Shown here one piece after another: positions 7,885 through 15,427 of a DNA stretch of 64,000 nt (its first letter is position 1; the number at the start of each line of letters is the position of its first letter). Source of the DNA: Bradyrhizobium sp. Tv2a-2 (GTDB taxonomy: Bacteria > Pseudomonadota > Alphaproteobacteria > Rhizobiales > Xanthobacteraceae); the NCBI RefSeq assembly GCF_000472425.1, contig NZ_AXAI01000010.1:98375-162374 (forward strand), given 5' to 3'. Below the pieces are notes generated by a model that searched no databases, had not been told where the DNA came from, and saw only the letters and a list, made by a program, of their open reading frames with translations. The position numbers were made by a program, and so were the translations under genes.

Positions 7885-8382
7885 TCAGTTCGTCTTGGCC
7901 TGCTGCGCGGCGTTTCCGGCGGCCTGGTTGTTGAGGGTGCCGGACTGGGTCATTACCGACTGGAAGTATTTGTCGTCATCGCCGAGCGTCGCGCGGCGCT
8001 GGCAGAGCGGCATGCAGCTATAGGTCTCGCGCTCGATGCCGCGATAGACCGTGACCAGCCGGTCGCTCGGCCCCTCGACCTGGATCGTGCGATCGACCAG
8101 CACCTCGCCGCCGCGATCCATCGCGATGAAGTTGGTCGCGCCATAGCCTTTGCCGGTGACGACGATGATGCCGCCGTTCTGCAGCGTCACGTCGGCGATC
8201 ATCGGGTTTCCGACCACAATGGTGGCGACCCGATTGGGCAGCTTGAACAGCTTCGCCTGATCGACGCTGACCGAGATGGCGTCATCCGACGGTTCGGCTG
8301 CGGCGGCAAGCGGCAACAACAGGAGGCCGAATGCCATGCCGAACAGGGGACGCACGAGGTTACGCAAGAGCTCACTGAACAT
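7885..8382 (-). CDS. Pilus assembly N-domain protein (stand-alone CpaC/RcpA N-terminal domain)
   Basis: 165 residues. A signal peptide ending about residue 29 (LAAAAE) precedes a domain of about 80 residues, ISVSVDQAKLFKLPNRVATIVVGNP...GYGATNFIAMD. This matches the N-terminal domain of Tad secretins (the T2SS/T3SS_pil_N family), including the part of CpaC at 13330-13560. A possible disulfide lies in YSCMPLCQRR, and the tail is Gln/Asn/Ala rich. It is periplasmic and may assist the secretin or pilus assembly. It lies 3 kb upstream of pilA on the opposite strand, so it probably belongs to the same system. Confidence 0.8.
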   Translation of the reverse strand: MFSELLRNLVRPLFGMAFGLLLLPLAAAAEPSDDAISVSVDQAKLFKLPNRVATIVVGNPMIADVTLQNGGIIVVTGKGYGATNFIAMDRGGEVLVDRTIQVEGPSDRLVTVYRGIERETYSCMPLCQRRATLGDDDKYFQSVMTQSGTLNNQAAGNAAQQAKTN

Positions 8383-8506
8383 GATCGACTCCGGGACACT
8401 GACAGCCGGGGCTTAGGCGATGATCGAAGCCTTTCCGGCGCCCGATGCGGCGAGTTTGCCCGCAAATCGTGAACGGACGGCAAACAAGACGCGAGGCTTG
8501 CAGCAT

Positions 8507-9961
8507 TCAATCGTTTGCCCTGACGTGGACTACGGCATTGTCGTCGGAATAAACCCGGCGCCAGCCCTGCATCCGGTCGAGCAGCCGCGCCGCCGGCGTT
8601 TTCGGCGTCAGCCATACGGCATCGATGTCATAGGTTTTCAAAAGGTTAAGGAATCCGTCGACATCGTTGAGTTCAAGGGCATGGTGATAGGCGAGTGCAA
8701 AGGTCTCGCCATAAAGCTCGGCCCGCCCGTCGATGAAGACCGGGATACCGTGCGAGATCAGGAAGCCCGCAAAAGACATGTCGTTGAGAATGCGGCCCGC
8801 GTGATGCGCTTTCAGCGCCTCCACGGCGGCTCGTTCGGAGGCCGTCGCCGGCGGTGAATAGCGGGCGACGCCTGCGATCGCCCAACTCGAGAGAACGAGC
8901 ATGGCCGCAAATGCCGTGGTCAGGGTAAGTGCGACGTTTGTCTTGCCGGCGCGCGCCGGCGGCAACGCGAATTGCGCGGCGAGCGGCGTCATCACGACCA
9001 GCGGCGCCAGCAGGGCGAGCACCTCGATATTGCGGACATGCGACAGCGCCATGTGAATGAAGCCGAGCAGCAGCAGGATGCGCGGCGGCGGCAGCATGAT
9101 GCGCCAATAGAGCGCCGCGCCGAGGCCGCCTAGCAGGGCAAGCTCGAGCGGCATGACATGGCTGAAATCGGCCGGCCGCCATTCATCGATCAGACGAAGA
9201 AGCTCACCGAGGTCGAGAATCCGGCGCGCCGCCAGGATAGAGCCCCAGCCATAGGGCGTGACACAGCTTGCGGCAACCGCCGCGGCGGCGAAGACGATCC
9301 AGCGCAGGGCAAGCGCGGTGCGCGCCGCACGCTCCGCGTTCCACAGGGCGTCGAGCGCGATCGGCACGATCAAGGCAAGCCCGAGCACGAAGCTGCCGTG
9401 AAGATTCGCCCACAGCACCATCAGCGGCAGCAGCAGGAAGGACGGCGGCTTGCGCGCCTCGCTCGCGCCAAGCAGGCCGTGCACCCAGGCAAGCATGACC
9501 GGCAGAGCCAGCACATGCGGCCGCGCCAGAAGATGCGGAGCGGTGAGCGTCAGCGCCGCCACGCAAACCAGCAGCGCGTATTTTTCGCCGATACGGGCGG
9601 ACAAATAGAAGGCGAGTAGCGCGAACGTCACGGCGCTCGCCAATGCCGTGAGAACGACCGGCCCGCTCCAGCCGGCCCAGTTATAGGCCTTGGCGAGCAG
9701 CACCTGCGCGAGCCAGGAGGTCGAGATCCATGGCTCGCCCGCCCTGGTGAAGGAATAGATGTCGACGCGCGGCAGCGCGCTGTGATCGAGGATCCACTGG
9801 CCGACCGCGATATGCCAATAGGTGTCGGGATCGTTGAGCAGCGGGTTGCCATTGATCAGCAGCAGCGCATAGACGCCGATGCCGAGCCACAGAAAACTCG
9901 GCACGCGGCCGAGCAGCACGGTCCCGCCCGTGTGAACTGTCGCGATGTCGGCGCTGCTCAA
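8507..9961 (-). CDS. Polytopic membrane protein, GT-C-like fold suspected
   Basis: 484 residues with about ten or more hydrophobic helices spread across the length. After the first helix comes LLNDPDTYWHIAVGQWILDH, and an acidic pair in the first loop is reminiscent of GT-C glycosyltransferases. A soluble C-terminal part follows the last helix from about residue 395 (ILNDMSFAGFLISHGIPVFIDGRAELYGE). The product may transfer a sugar from a lipid carrier, possibly to pilus or surface material, but no catalytic proof is visible. It stands between pilus-related genes and a sterol-desaturase family gene. Confidence 0.6.
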   Translation of the reverse strand: MSSADIATVHTGGTVLLGRVPSFLWLGIGVYALLLINGNPLLNDPDTYWHIAVGQWILDHSALPRVDIYSFTRAGEPWISTSWLAQVLLAKAYNWAGWSGPVVLTALASAVTFALLAFYLSARIGEKYALLVCVAALTLTAPHLLARPHVLALPVMLAWVHGLLGASEARKPPSFLLLPLMVLWANLHGSFVLGLALIVPIALDALWNAERAARTALALRWIVFAAAAVAASCVTPYGWGSILAARRILDLGELLRLIDEWRPADFSHVMPLELALLGGLGAALYWRIMLPPPRILLLLGFIHMALSHVRNIEVLALLAPLVVMTPLAAQFALPPARAGKTNVALTLTTAFAAMLVLSSWAIAGVARYSPPATASERAAVEALKAHHAGRILNDMSFAGFLISHGIPVFIDGRAELYGETFALAYHHALELNDVDGFLNLLKTYDIDAVWLTPKTPAARLLDRMQGWRRVYSDDNAVVHVRAND

Positions 9962-9987
9962 GACGCCTCCGCGCAGTCGTTTTGATG

Positions 9988-10036
9988 GAGCGTGATCTTG
10001 ACGGAAAACGAGTGTCCACTTTTCCTGATCATGCTC
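9988..10036. repeat. Palindromic intergenic repeat, copy 3
   Basis: GAGCGTGATC is inverted as GATCATGCTC with GGAAAACGAGTGTCCACTTTTCC between. It is more degenerate than copy 2. It reaches the stop codon of the downstream minus-strand gene. Confidence 0.7.
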
Positions 10037-10863
10037 TAGCGCCGGAACGGAAACGCGAGCTGGCCGAGGATTTCGGTCGGCATGGTCACTTCGTCCCCGC
10101 CGTAATCGTCCGGCAGCCGTCCTTCGGGCATCCGGAAGGTGCCGAACAGGATGTCCCAGATCGGGAAGGTGCCGGCGAAATTGGTGTTGCCGCCATCGTC
10201 GACCGGCGTGTGATGCCAGCGGTGAAACACCGGCGTTGCGATCACATAGCGGAGCGGCCCGAGCGTCCAGTTCAGGTTGGCGTGCACGAAGGCGGAATGG
10301 AAAGTGGTGAAGGGTCCGACCCAGAGCATGATGTTGGGCGAGATGCCCGCCATCAAAAGAATGACGTCGACCGAGATGGTGCCGAGCACGAGGTTCACGG
10401 GATGGAAGCGGGCCGCGGAAATCCAGTCCAGCTCTTCACTCGAATGATGCACGGCGTGGTATTTCCAGAACTCGCCGCCGTGAAACAGCCGGTGCAGCCA
10501 GTACAGCATGAAATCGGACGCGACCAGGAACAGCAGCGCCTGGATCCAGAGCGGCAGATGCGACAGCGGCCCGTGGCCATTGTCGTAGAAGGCGATCAGC
10601 TCGTCGGCATCGTGAATGTTGAACACGACGCCGGCGCCGAGCACCAGCAGGCCGATGCGCAGCACGCGCGCGAACACCGGGACGAAGAACCAGTAGACGA
10701 TATCGGTGATGAGCTCGCGCCTCTGCCACCACGGTGTGCCGGGATTGCAGGGAGAGAAGTAGCTGAGCACCGAGAACATCAGCGCAAGCACGAACGTGAT
10801 CGGCACCACCTTCTCGATGGTCTGGCCGAGCATCAAGAGCACTTCCATCGGCAGGTTCGACAT
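10036..10863 (-). CDS. Sterol desaturase / fatty-acid hydroxylase family protein
   Basis: 275-residue integral membrane di-iron enzyme. The histidine clusters are intact: HRLFH (124-128), HAVHH (136-140), FVHANLNW (192-199) and FHRWHH (213-218). Four to five membrane helices surround them. Members hydroxylate or desaturate lipid substrates; bacterial ones include carotenoid and hopanoid or lipid-modifying enzymes, so the substrate here is unknown. The gene is transcribed divergently from pilA across a 335-bp gap. No functional link to the pilus is evident beyond proximity. Confidence 0.85.
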   Translation of the reverse strand: MSNLPMEVLLMLGQTIEKVVPITFVLALMFSVLSYFSPCNPGTPWWQRRELITDIVYWFFVPVFARVLRIGLLVLGAGVVFNIHDADELIAFYDNGHGPLSHLPLWIQALLFLVASDFMLYWLHRLFHGGEFWKYHAVHHSSEELDWISAARFHPVNLVLGTISVDVILLMAGISPNIMLWVGPFTTFHSAFVHANLNWTLGPLRYVIATPVFHRWHHTPVDDGGNTNFAGTFPIWDILFGTFRMPEGRLPDDYGGDEVTMPTEILGQLAFPFRR

Positions 10864-11023
10864 TGCCGCCTCACTTTTCTCTCACCGGATCAGCATGGGT
10901 ACTCCCGTGGAGCTTAAGGAGCCGTGAAGCAGGCCGTCGTCGAGGCGCGGAGCCTTTGTCTTATGCGCGATATGCCGAAGCGCGCCCCGTGGAATTGCCG
11001 ACATACGGATTTTATCGACTGTC

Positions 11024-11038
11024 TTAATGCGACGTTTA
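11024..11038. promoter_or_regulatory. CtrA-like half-site pair upstream of pilA (335-bp divergent gap)
   Basis: TTAA-N7-TTTA matches seven of eight bases of the CtrA consensus TTAA-N7-TTAA. It lies about 160 bp before the pilA start. CtrA activates pilA in Caulobacter; control here is inference. The remainder of the gap 10864-11198 shows AT-rich stretches but no other clear element or ORF. Confidence 0.3.
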
Positions 11039-11198
11039 CTCTGCGCAAGAACACCGAATTACACGACGTTTTACGCGAATGAATTAACTGCGCCGAAATT
11101 GTCGGAACGTAGGGTGCGCCACATGGTCACGGTGCTGAGAACGCCGGCGAGACCAGAACCCAGAGTTCGACAGCCACGTGTACATGGAGTTTGAGATT

Positions 11199-11363
11199 AT
11201 GAAGAACCTGATTGCGCGTTTCGTGAAGGACGAGTCCGGTGCCACTGCGATCGAGTACGGCCTCATCGCCGCCGGCATCTCGCTGGCGATCATTGCAGTC
11301 GTGAACGGCCTCGGCACCAACCTGAGCGGCAAGTTCACCTCGATCAACAGCTCGCTGAAGTAA
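11199..11363 (+). CDS. pilA: Flp-type pilin (Flp/Fap component)
   Basis: 54-residue prepilin, the structural subunit of the Tad/Flp pilus. A short basic leader MKNLIARFVKDESG is followed by ATAIEYGLIAAGISLAII, with Glu+5 and Tyr+6 after the processing Gly. This is the standard class IVb Flp motif cleaved by CpaA. The ATG with GGAG 9 bases upstream is preferred over in-frame upstream codons. A strong terminator follows 25 bp after the stop, so pilA is probably a separate, highly expressed transcript. The rest of the tad operon lies downstream. Confidence 0.95.
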   Translation: MKNLIARFVKDESGATAIEYGLIAAGISLAIIAVVNGLGTNLSGKFTSINSSLK

Positions 11364-11387
11364 GCGACGCTCGAGAGACCTAACAGC

Positions 11388-11413
11388 AAAGGCCCCGGCG
11401 AACCGGGGCCTTT
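11388..11413 (+). terminator. Intrinsic terminator of pilA
   Basis: Perfect 11-bp stem AAAGGCCCCGG / CCGGGGCCTTT with a CGAA loop and a T-rich tail, 25 bp after the pilA stop. It should isolate the abundant pilin transcript from the assembly genes. Confidence 0.85.
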
Positions 11414-11438
11414 GTCGTCTTAACAAGCGGCTTGTTCC

Positions 11439-11579
11439 ATGCGTAAACCCGACGCCGCCTTGGCGACAGATGCCACGTCCACTCCGCAACGCCGGGACCG
11501 CGCCTCGCGCGAGCTGGTCTGTCTTGCGCTGATCCTGGCGCTCGGCACGCTGCTCTGGCGCATCGCCAGCGTCTGGTGA
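11439..11579 (+). CDS. Small single-span membrane protein between pilA and cpaA
   Basis: 46-codon ORF starting MRKPDAALATDATSTPQRRD and ending in one hydrophobic helix (ELVCLALILALGTLLWRIA). A short basic N-terminal region before the helix suggests an N-in orientation. It lies just after the pilA terminator, 88 bp before cpaA, in the same direction. I do not recognise a family. It may be a small component of the pilus system or a chance ORF; no strong ribosome site precedes it. Confidence 0.45.
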   Translation: MRKPDAALATDATSTPQRRDRASRELVCLALILALGTLLWRIASVW

Positions 11580-11667
11580 CGGGGTACAAGGCATTTGCCG
11601 ATTTTTCACCTCTCGCCTTTAGCCTTTCGCGACAACGTTTCCCTGAAATCGCCGCGGCGCGGAGCCG

Positions 11668-12198
11668 ATGCCCATGATGCTTGACCTCGCACGGCTTCTC
11701 GTCTTTCCGGCCCTGATGGCGTTCGCCGCGGCGAGCGACATCTTCACCATGACCATTTCGAACCGGGTGTCGCTCGCACTCGCCGTCTCGTTCCTTGTGC
11801 TCGCTCCGCTCACCGGCATGGGGCTCGAGCAGATTCTGCTGCATTTCGGCGCCGGCGCCGTCGTGCTGATGGTGGCGTTCGGCTGCTTTGCCATGGGCTG
11901 GATGGGCGGCGGCGATGCCAAGATCCTGGCAGCCGCCTCGCTCTGGTTCGGCTTCTCACATCTTTTGCCCTACCTGCTCTACGCCTCGGTGCTCGGCGGG
12001 GCGTTGACACTGCTGCTGCTGCAGTTCCGGCAGTGGCCGCTGCCCTATCAACTGGCCGGCCAGGCCTGGCTCTCGCGGCTGCATGCCAAGGAGACCGGCA
12101 TTCCCTACGGCATCGCGCTCGCGATCGGCGCGCTGATGATCTATCCCGAGACCGATTGGGTGAAGACGATCGACCTTGCGCACTTCGCGCTGCGCTGA
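11668..12198 (+). CDS. cpaA: Prepilin peptidase CpaA (TadV)
   Basis: 176-residue A24-family aspartic peptidase of the inner membrane that cleaves Flp prepilin leaders. The two catalytic aspartates are Asp24 (ASDIFTMTISNR) and Asp83 in MGGGDAK. About six helices are visible. It is short because it lacks the N-terminal methylase domain of PilD, as usual for TadV/CpaA. The stop codon lies within a 24-bp tandem repeat. A gap of about 180 bp separates it from cpaB. Confidence 0.92.
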   Translation: MPMMLDLARLLVFPALMAFAAASDIFTMTISNRVSLALAVSFLVLAPLTGMGLEQILLHFGAGAVVLMVAFGCFAMGWMGGGDAKILAAASLWFGFSHLLPYLLYASVLGGALTLLLLQFRQWPLPYQLAGQAWLSRLHAKETGIPYGIALAIGALMIYPETDWVKTIDLAHFALR

Positions 12199-12257
12199 GC
12201 CTTGCCCCGAGCGCCGCGCTGAGCCTTGCCCCGAGCGCCGCGCTGAGCCTTGCCCGG
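12192..12257. repeat. 24-bp tandem repeat, about 2.7 copies, across the cpaA stop
   Basis: The unit begins GCGCTGAGCCTTGCCCC and ends GAGCGCC; copies start at 12192, 12216 and 12240. The first copy contains the cpaA TGA and later copies repeat it downstream. A recent slippage duplication is likely. Confidence 0.85.
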
Positions 12258-12293
12258 ATAAACCCGGCGTTAAGGCGATTTAGATACGCCTCA

Positions 12294-12308
12294 TTAACCA
12301 TGCTTTGA
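12294..12308. promoter_or_regulatory. CtrA-like site before cpaB
   Basis: TTAA-N7-TTGA, seven of eight bases of the CtrA consensus, about 70 bp before the cpaB start. The 178-bp cpaA-cpaB gap could hold the promoter of the cpaB-tadC operon. Confidence 0.25.
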
Positions 12309-12375
12309 CGAATAACTGGTCAACTCCCATCACGGCGACCGGCGCGTCGCGGCGTTATGTGGAAAGTTGAAGCGT

Positions 12376-13173
12376 ATGAATACCGCTCGCATCGTGGTCC
12401 TGGCCATTGCTATCGGTGCCGGCGGCATCGCCGCTTATCTCGCGAGCGGGTCCGACAAGCCCGCCCCTGCCCAGCCGGTCGCGCAACTGGCGACCGTGGA
12501 CGTGCTCGTCGCCAAGGGCGAGATCAATCTCGGCCAGACCGTCAAGGCCGAGGACATGCAGTGGCAGACCTGGCCGACGGCCTCCGCCAGCAACAGCTTC
12601 GTCAAGCGCAGCGATCGCCCCGATGCCCCCAATCAGCTGGCGGGCTCGATCGCGCGCGGTTCCTTCATGGCAGGCGAGCCGATCCGCGAGCAGAAGCTGG
12701 TCAAGACCGGTTCCGGCTTCATGGCTGCCATCCTGCCGTCCGGCATGCGCGCGGTCTCGACCGAGATCGCGCCGGAGACCGGCGCCGGCGGCTTCATCCT
12801 GCCCAACGATCGCGTCGACGTTCTCCTGACCCAGCGCCTCAAGAATCCCGATCCGAAGGCCACCCAGCCGGACATCGTTCACACCGAGGTCGTGCTGCGC
12901 AATGTGCGCGTGCTCGCCATCGACCAGGCGCCGAGAGAGAAGGACGGCCAGAATACTGTGGTCGGCAAGACGGTCACGCTGGAGCTGAAGCCTGACGAGA
13001 CGACCACGCTCGCGGCCTCCCGCCAGGCCGGCACGCTGTCGCTGGCGCTGCGCAGCATCGCCGACGCCAACACGGTCGAGACCGTCGATGCCAGCGTGAA
13101 ATTCACCCAGAGCGTCAACATCGTCCGCTTCGGCATTCCGGGCGGGGCGACGCTGATGCCGACGCAGCCGTGA
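12376..13173 (+). CDS. cpaB: Flp pilus assembly protein CpaB (RcpC)
   Basis: 265 residues. One N-terminal membrane helix (about 5-25) is followed by a SAF/RcpC region (VDVLVAKGEINLGQTVKAEDM) and the segment PETGAGGFILPNDRVDVLLTQR. It is a periplasmic partner of the secretin, stabilising the outer-membrane channel in the Tad system. ATG 12376 has GGAAAG about 10 bases upstream; an upstream TTG (12367) is in frame. It begins the uninterrupted assembly operon cpaB-C-D-E-F-tadB-tadC, where most junctions overlap or are under 25 bp. Confidence 0.92.
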   Translation: MNTARIVVLAIAIGAGGIAAYLASGSDKPAPAQPVAQLATVDVLVAKGEINLGQTVKAEDMQWQTWPTASASNSFVKRSDRPDAPNQLAGSIARGSFMAGEPIREQKLVKTGSGFMAAILPSGMRAVSTEIAPETGAGGFILPNDRVDVLLTQRLKNPDPKATQPDIVHTEVVLRNVRVLAIDQAPREKDGQNTVVGKTVTLELKPDETTTLAASRQAGTLSLALRSIADANTVETVDASVKFTQSVNIVRFGIPGGATLMPTQP

Positions 13174-13190
13174 CGATGAGGACCGACGAC

Positions 13191-14666
13191 ATGAAGTCCA
13201 GGGCAAGAATTGCAAAGCTGCGAACCTCGACGGTGCGCGCCCTGTCGTTCTCGGCCGTCGCCGCGTTCACGCTCAACCCGGCGCTGACGCCCGTCGTGGC
13301 GACCGATTACCGCGTGCCTGCGCCGGTTGCCGCCGATGGCCAGATGAACGCGCGATTCCTGGCGCTCGGCATCGGCAAGTCGATTGTCATCGACCTGCCG
13401 CGCGACATCAAGGACGTGCTGGTCGCCGATCCCAAGATCGCCAATGCCGTGGTGCGCTCGTCGCAGCGCGCCTATATCATCGGCGCGACGATCGGCCAGA
13501 CCAATATCGTGTTCTTCGATTCCGCCGGCCAGCAGATCGCCGCCTATGACATCGCGGTGAAGCGCGACCTCAACGGCGTACGCGGCGCGCTGAAGCAGCT
13601 GCTGCCGAACTCCGACATCCAGATCGAGGGCGTGGCCGACGGCGTGGTGCTGACCGGCTCGGTCGCCTCGCCGATCGAGGCCCAGCAGGCCGCGGATCTT
13701 GCCGGACGCCTCGTCGGCGGCGTCGACAAGGTGGTCAATTCGATCACGGTTCGCGGCCGCGACCAGGTGATGCTGAAGGTCACGGTCGCCGAAGTAGCGC
13801 GCCAGATCATCAAGCAGATGGGCATCGACCTCTCGGCCAACCTCACCTATGGCACCGCGGTCGTCAACTTCAACAACTCCAACCCCTTCACCGCCCATGG
13901 CGGTCCGCTGGTCGGCGGTAACGCCGTGACCACCTCATTCGGCTCGACGCCGTCGGTGACGGCGACGCTGCGCGCGATGGAGAACGCGGGTGTCATCCGC
14001 ACACTGGCCGAGCCGAATCTGACCGCGATCTCTGGCGAATCGGCGACCTTCATCGCCGGCGGCGAGTTTCCGATCCCCGCCGGCTACGCCTGCGATCCCA
14101 CGACCCATGTCTGTACCACCCAGATCTCCTACAAGAAGTTCGGCGTCTCGCTCAACTTCACGCCGGTGGTGCTGAACGGGGGACGCATCAGCCTGCATGT
14201 GATGACGGAAGTGTCGGAACTGTCGAACGACAATTCGGTCACGCTGTCGCAGGCGGTGACCACCTCGACGGTCAACTCCATTGTCATTCCCTCGATCAAG
14301 ACCCGGCGCGCCGAAACCACGCTGGAGATTCCCTCCGGCGGCGCGATGGCCATGGCCGGCCTGATCCAGGACCAGACCAAGCAGGCGGTCAGCGGCATGC
14401 CGGGGCTGATGCAGCTGCCGGTGCTCGGCTCGCTGTTCCGCAGCCGCGACTACGTCAACAACCAGACCGAATTGATGGTGCTGGTGACGCCCTATGTGGT
14501 CCGCGCGGTGGCACAGAAGGACCTGTCGCGCCCGGATGACGGCTTCGCCGCGGTGTCCGATCCGCAGGCCGATCTTCTGGGCTCGATCAACCGCATCTAC
14601 GGCGTGCCGGGCCGCACCGAACCCGCACGGAATTACCGCGGCCAATACGGCTTCATCACCGATTGA
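13191..14666 (+). CDS. cpaC: Tad pilus secretin CpaC (RcpA)
   Basis: About 492 residues. A signal peptide is followed by a pilus N-domain (GIGKSIVIDLPRDIKDVLVADPKIANAVV), a BON-like domain (GSVASPIEAQQAADLAGRLVGGVDKVVN) and a secretin domain that includes SGESATFIAGGEFPIP and ends PELMVLVTPYVV-like (TELMVLVTPYVV). It forms the outer-membrane pore. ATG 13191 is preferred because GAGGA lies 8 bases upstream. GTG 13170, overlapping the cpaB stop, and ATG 13176 are alternatives. Two Cys in the secretin core (YACDPTTHVCTT) may form a disulfide. Confidence 0.93.
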   Translation: MKSRARIAKLRTSTVRALSFSAVAAFTLNPALTPVVATDYRVPAPVAADGQMNARFLALGIGKSIVIDLPRDIKDVLVADPKIANAVVRSSQRAYIIGATIGQTNIVFFDSAGQQIAAYDIAVKRDLNGVRGALKQLLPNSDIQIEGVADGVVLTGSVASPIEAQQAADLAGRLVGGVDKVVNSITVRGRDQVMLKVTVAEVARQIIKQMGIDLSANLTYGTAVVNFNNSNPFTAHGGPLVGGNAVTTSFGSTPSVTATLRAMENAGVIRTLAEPNLTAISGESATFIAGGEFPIPAGYACDPTTHVCTTQISYKKFGVSLNFTPVVLNGGRISLHVMTEVSELSNDNSVTLSQAVTTSTVNSIVIPSIKTRRAETTLEIPSGGAMAMAGLIQDQTKQAVSGMPGLMQLPVLGSLFRSRDYVNNQTELMVLVTPYVVRAVAQKDLSRPDDGFAAVSDPQADLLGSINRIYGVPGRTEPARNYRGQYGFITD

Positions 14667-14686
14667 GCCGAGCGAGGACCTTACCC

Positions 14687-15427
14687 ATGACAGCGCAAAA
14701 ACTCCTCGATCGCAGCCGCTCCGTCCGGTTCGCCAGTCTGCTCTTAGGGCTCGCGGCGGCGCTTTCCGCCTGCACCCATACCGACGACCATGTCGTGACC
14801 GCGAGCATCCCGGAAGACTACCGCCTGCGCCATCCGATCGCGGTGGAGGAGGCCAACGAGTCGATGGTGGTGTTCGTCGGCCGTGGCCGCGGCGGCCTGA
14901 CCGCAAGCCAGCGGGCCGAAGTGATGGGCCTGGGGCAGACCTGGATGCGCGAAGGCACCGGCGCGATCAGCGCCGATGTGCCGGTCAAAACCCCCAACGC
15001 GCGCGCGGCAGCCGATTCCCTGCACGAGATCCAGTCGCTGCTCGCCGCCGTCGGCGTTCCGCCGCACGGGCTCGTGGTGCACAACTATCATCCCGACGAT
15101 GCCAAGTTCATGCCGCCGATCCGCCTGACCTATCCGCGGGTCAAAGCGGTGGCAGGCCCGTGCGGCCTGTGGCCGGAGGACATCGGGCCCTCGATCAAGA
15201 ACAAGGGCTATTACGACAACCGCTCCTATTACAATTTCGGCTGCGCCTATCAGCGCAACATGGCCGCCATGATCGACGATCCGGCCGACCTCGAACAGCC
15301 GCGCAGCGAGACGCCGCCCTACACCCTCCGCCGCAGCGAAGCGTTCGAGAAATACCGCAAGGGCACTCCCACCACGACCACCTATCCCGAGGCCGATAAG
15401 GCCAAACTCAGCACGACCGGCCAATGA
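14687..15427 (+). CDS. cpaD: Tad pilus assembly lipoprotein CpaD (RcpB-like)
   Basis: 246-residue outer-membrane lipoprotein. The lipobox LSAC ends at Cys29 after a basic, hydrophobic signal. The body contains CGLWPEDIGPSIKNKGYYDNRSYYNFGCAYQRNMAAMIDDPADL, recognisable as the CpaD family C-terminal region. It is thought to help the secretin in the Tad system. ATG 14687 has AGGA about 9 bases upstream; a TTG at 14663 overlapping the cpaC stop is less likely. Its stop overlaps the cpaE start (ATGA). Confidence 0.92.
   Translation: MTAQKLLDRSRSVRFASLLLGLAAALSACTHTDDHVVTASIPEDYRLRHPIAVEEANESMVVFVGRGRGGLTASQRAEVMGLGQTWMREGTGAISADVPVKTPNARAAADSLHEIQSLLAAVGVPPHGLVVHNYHPDDAKFMPPIRLTYPRVKAVAGPCGLWPEDIGPSIKNKGYYDNRSYYNFGCAYQRNMAAMIDDPADLEQPRSETPPYTLRRSEAFEKYRKGTPTTTTYPEADKAKLSTTGQ

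Noticed and set aside
12192..12257. CRISPR-like array
   Set aside because: The units are directly adjacent without spacers; simple tandem duplication.
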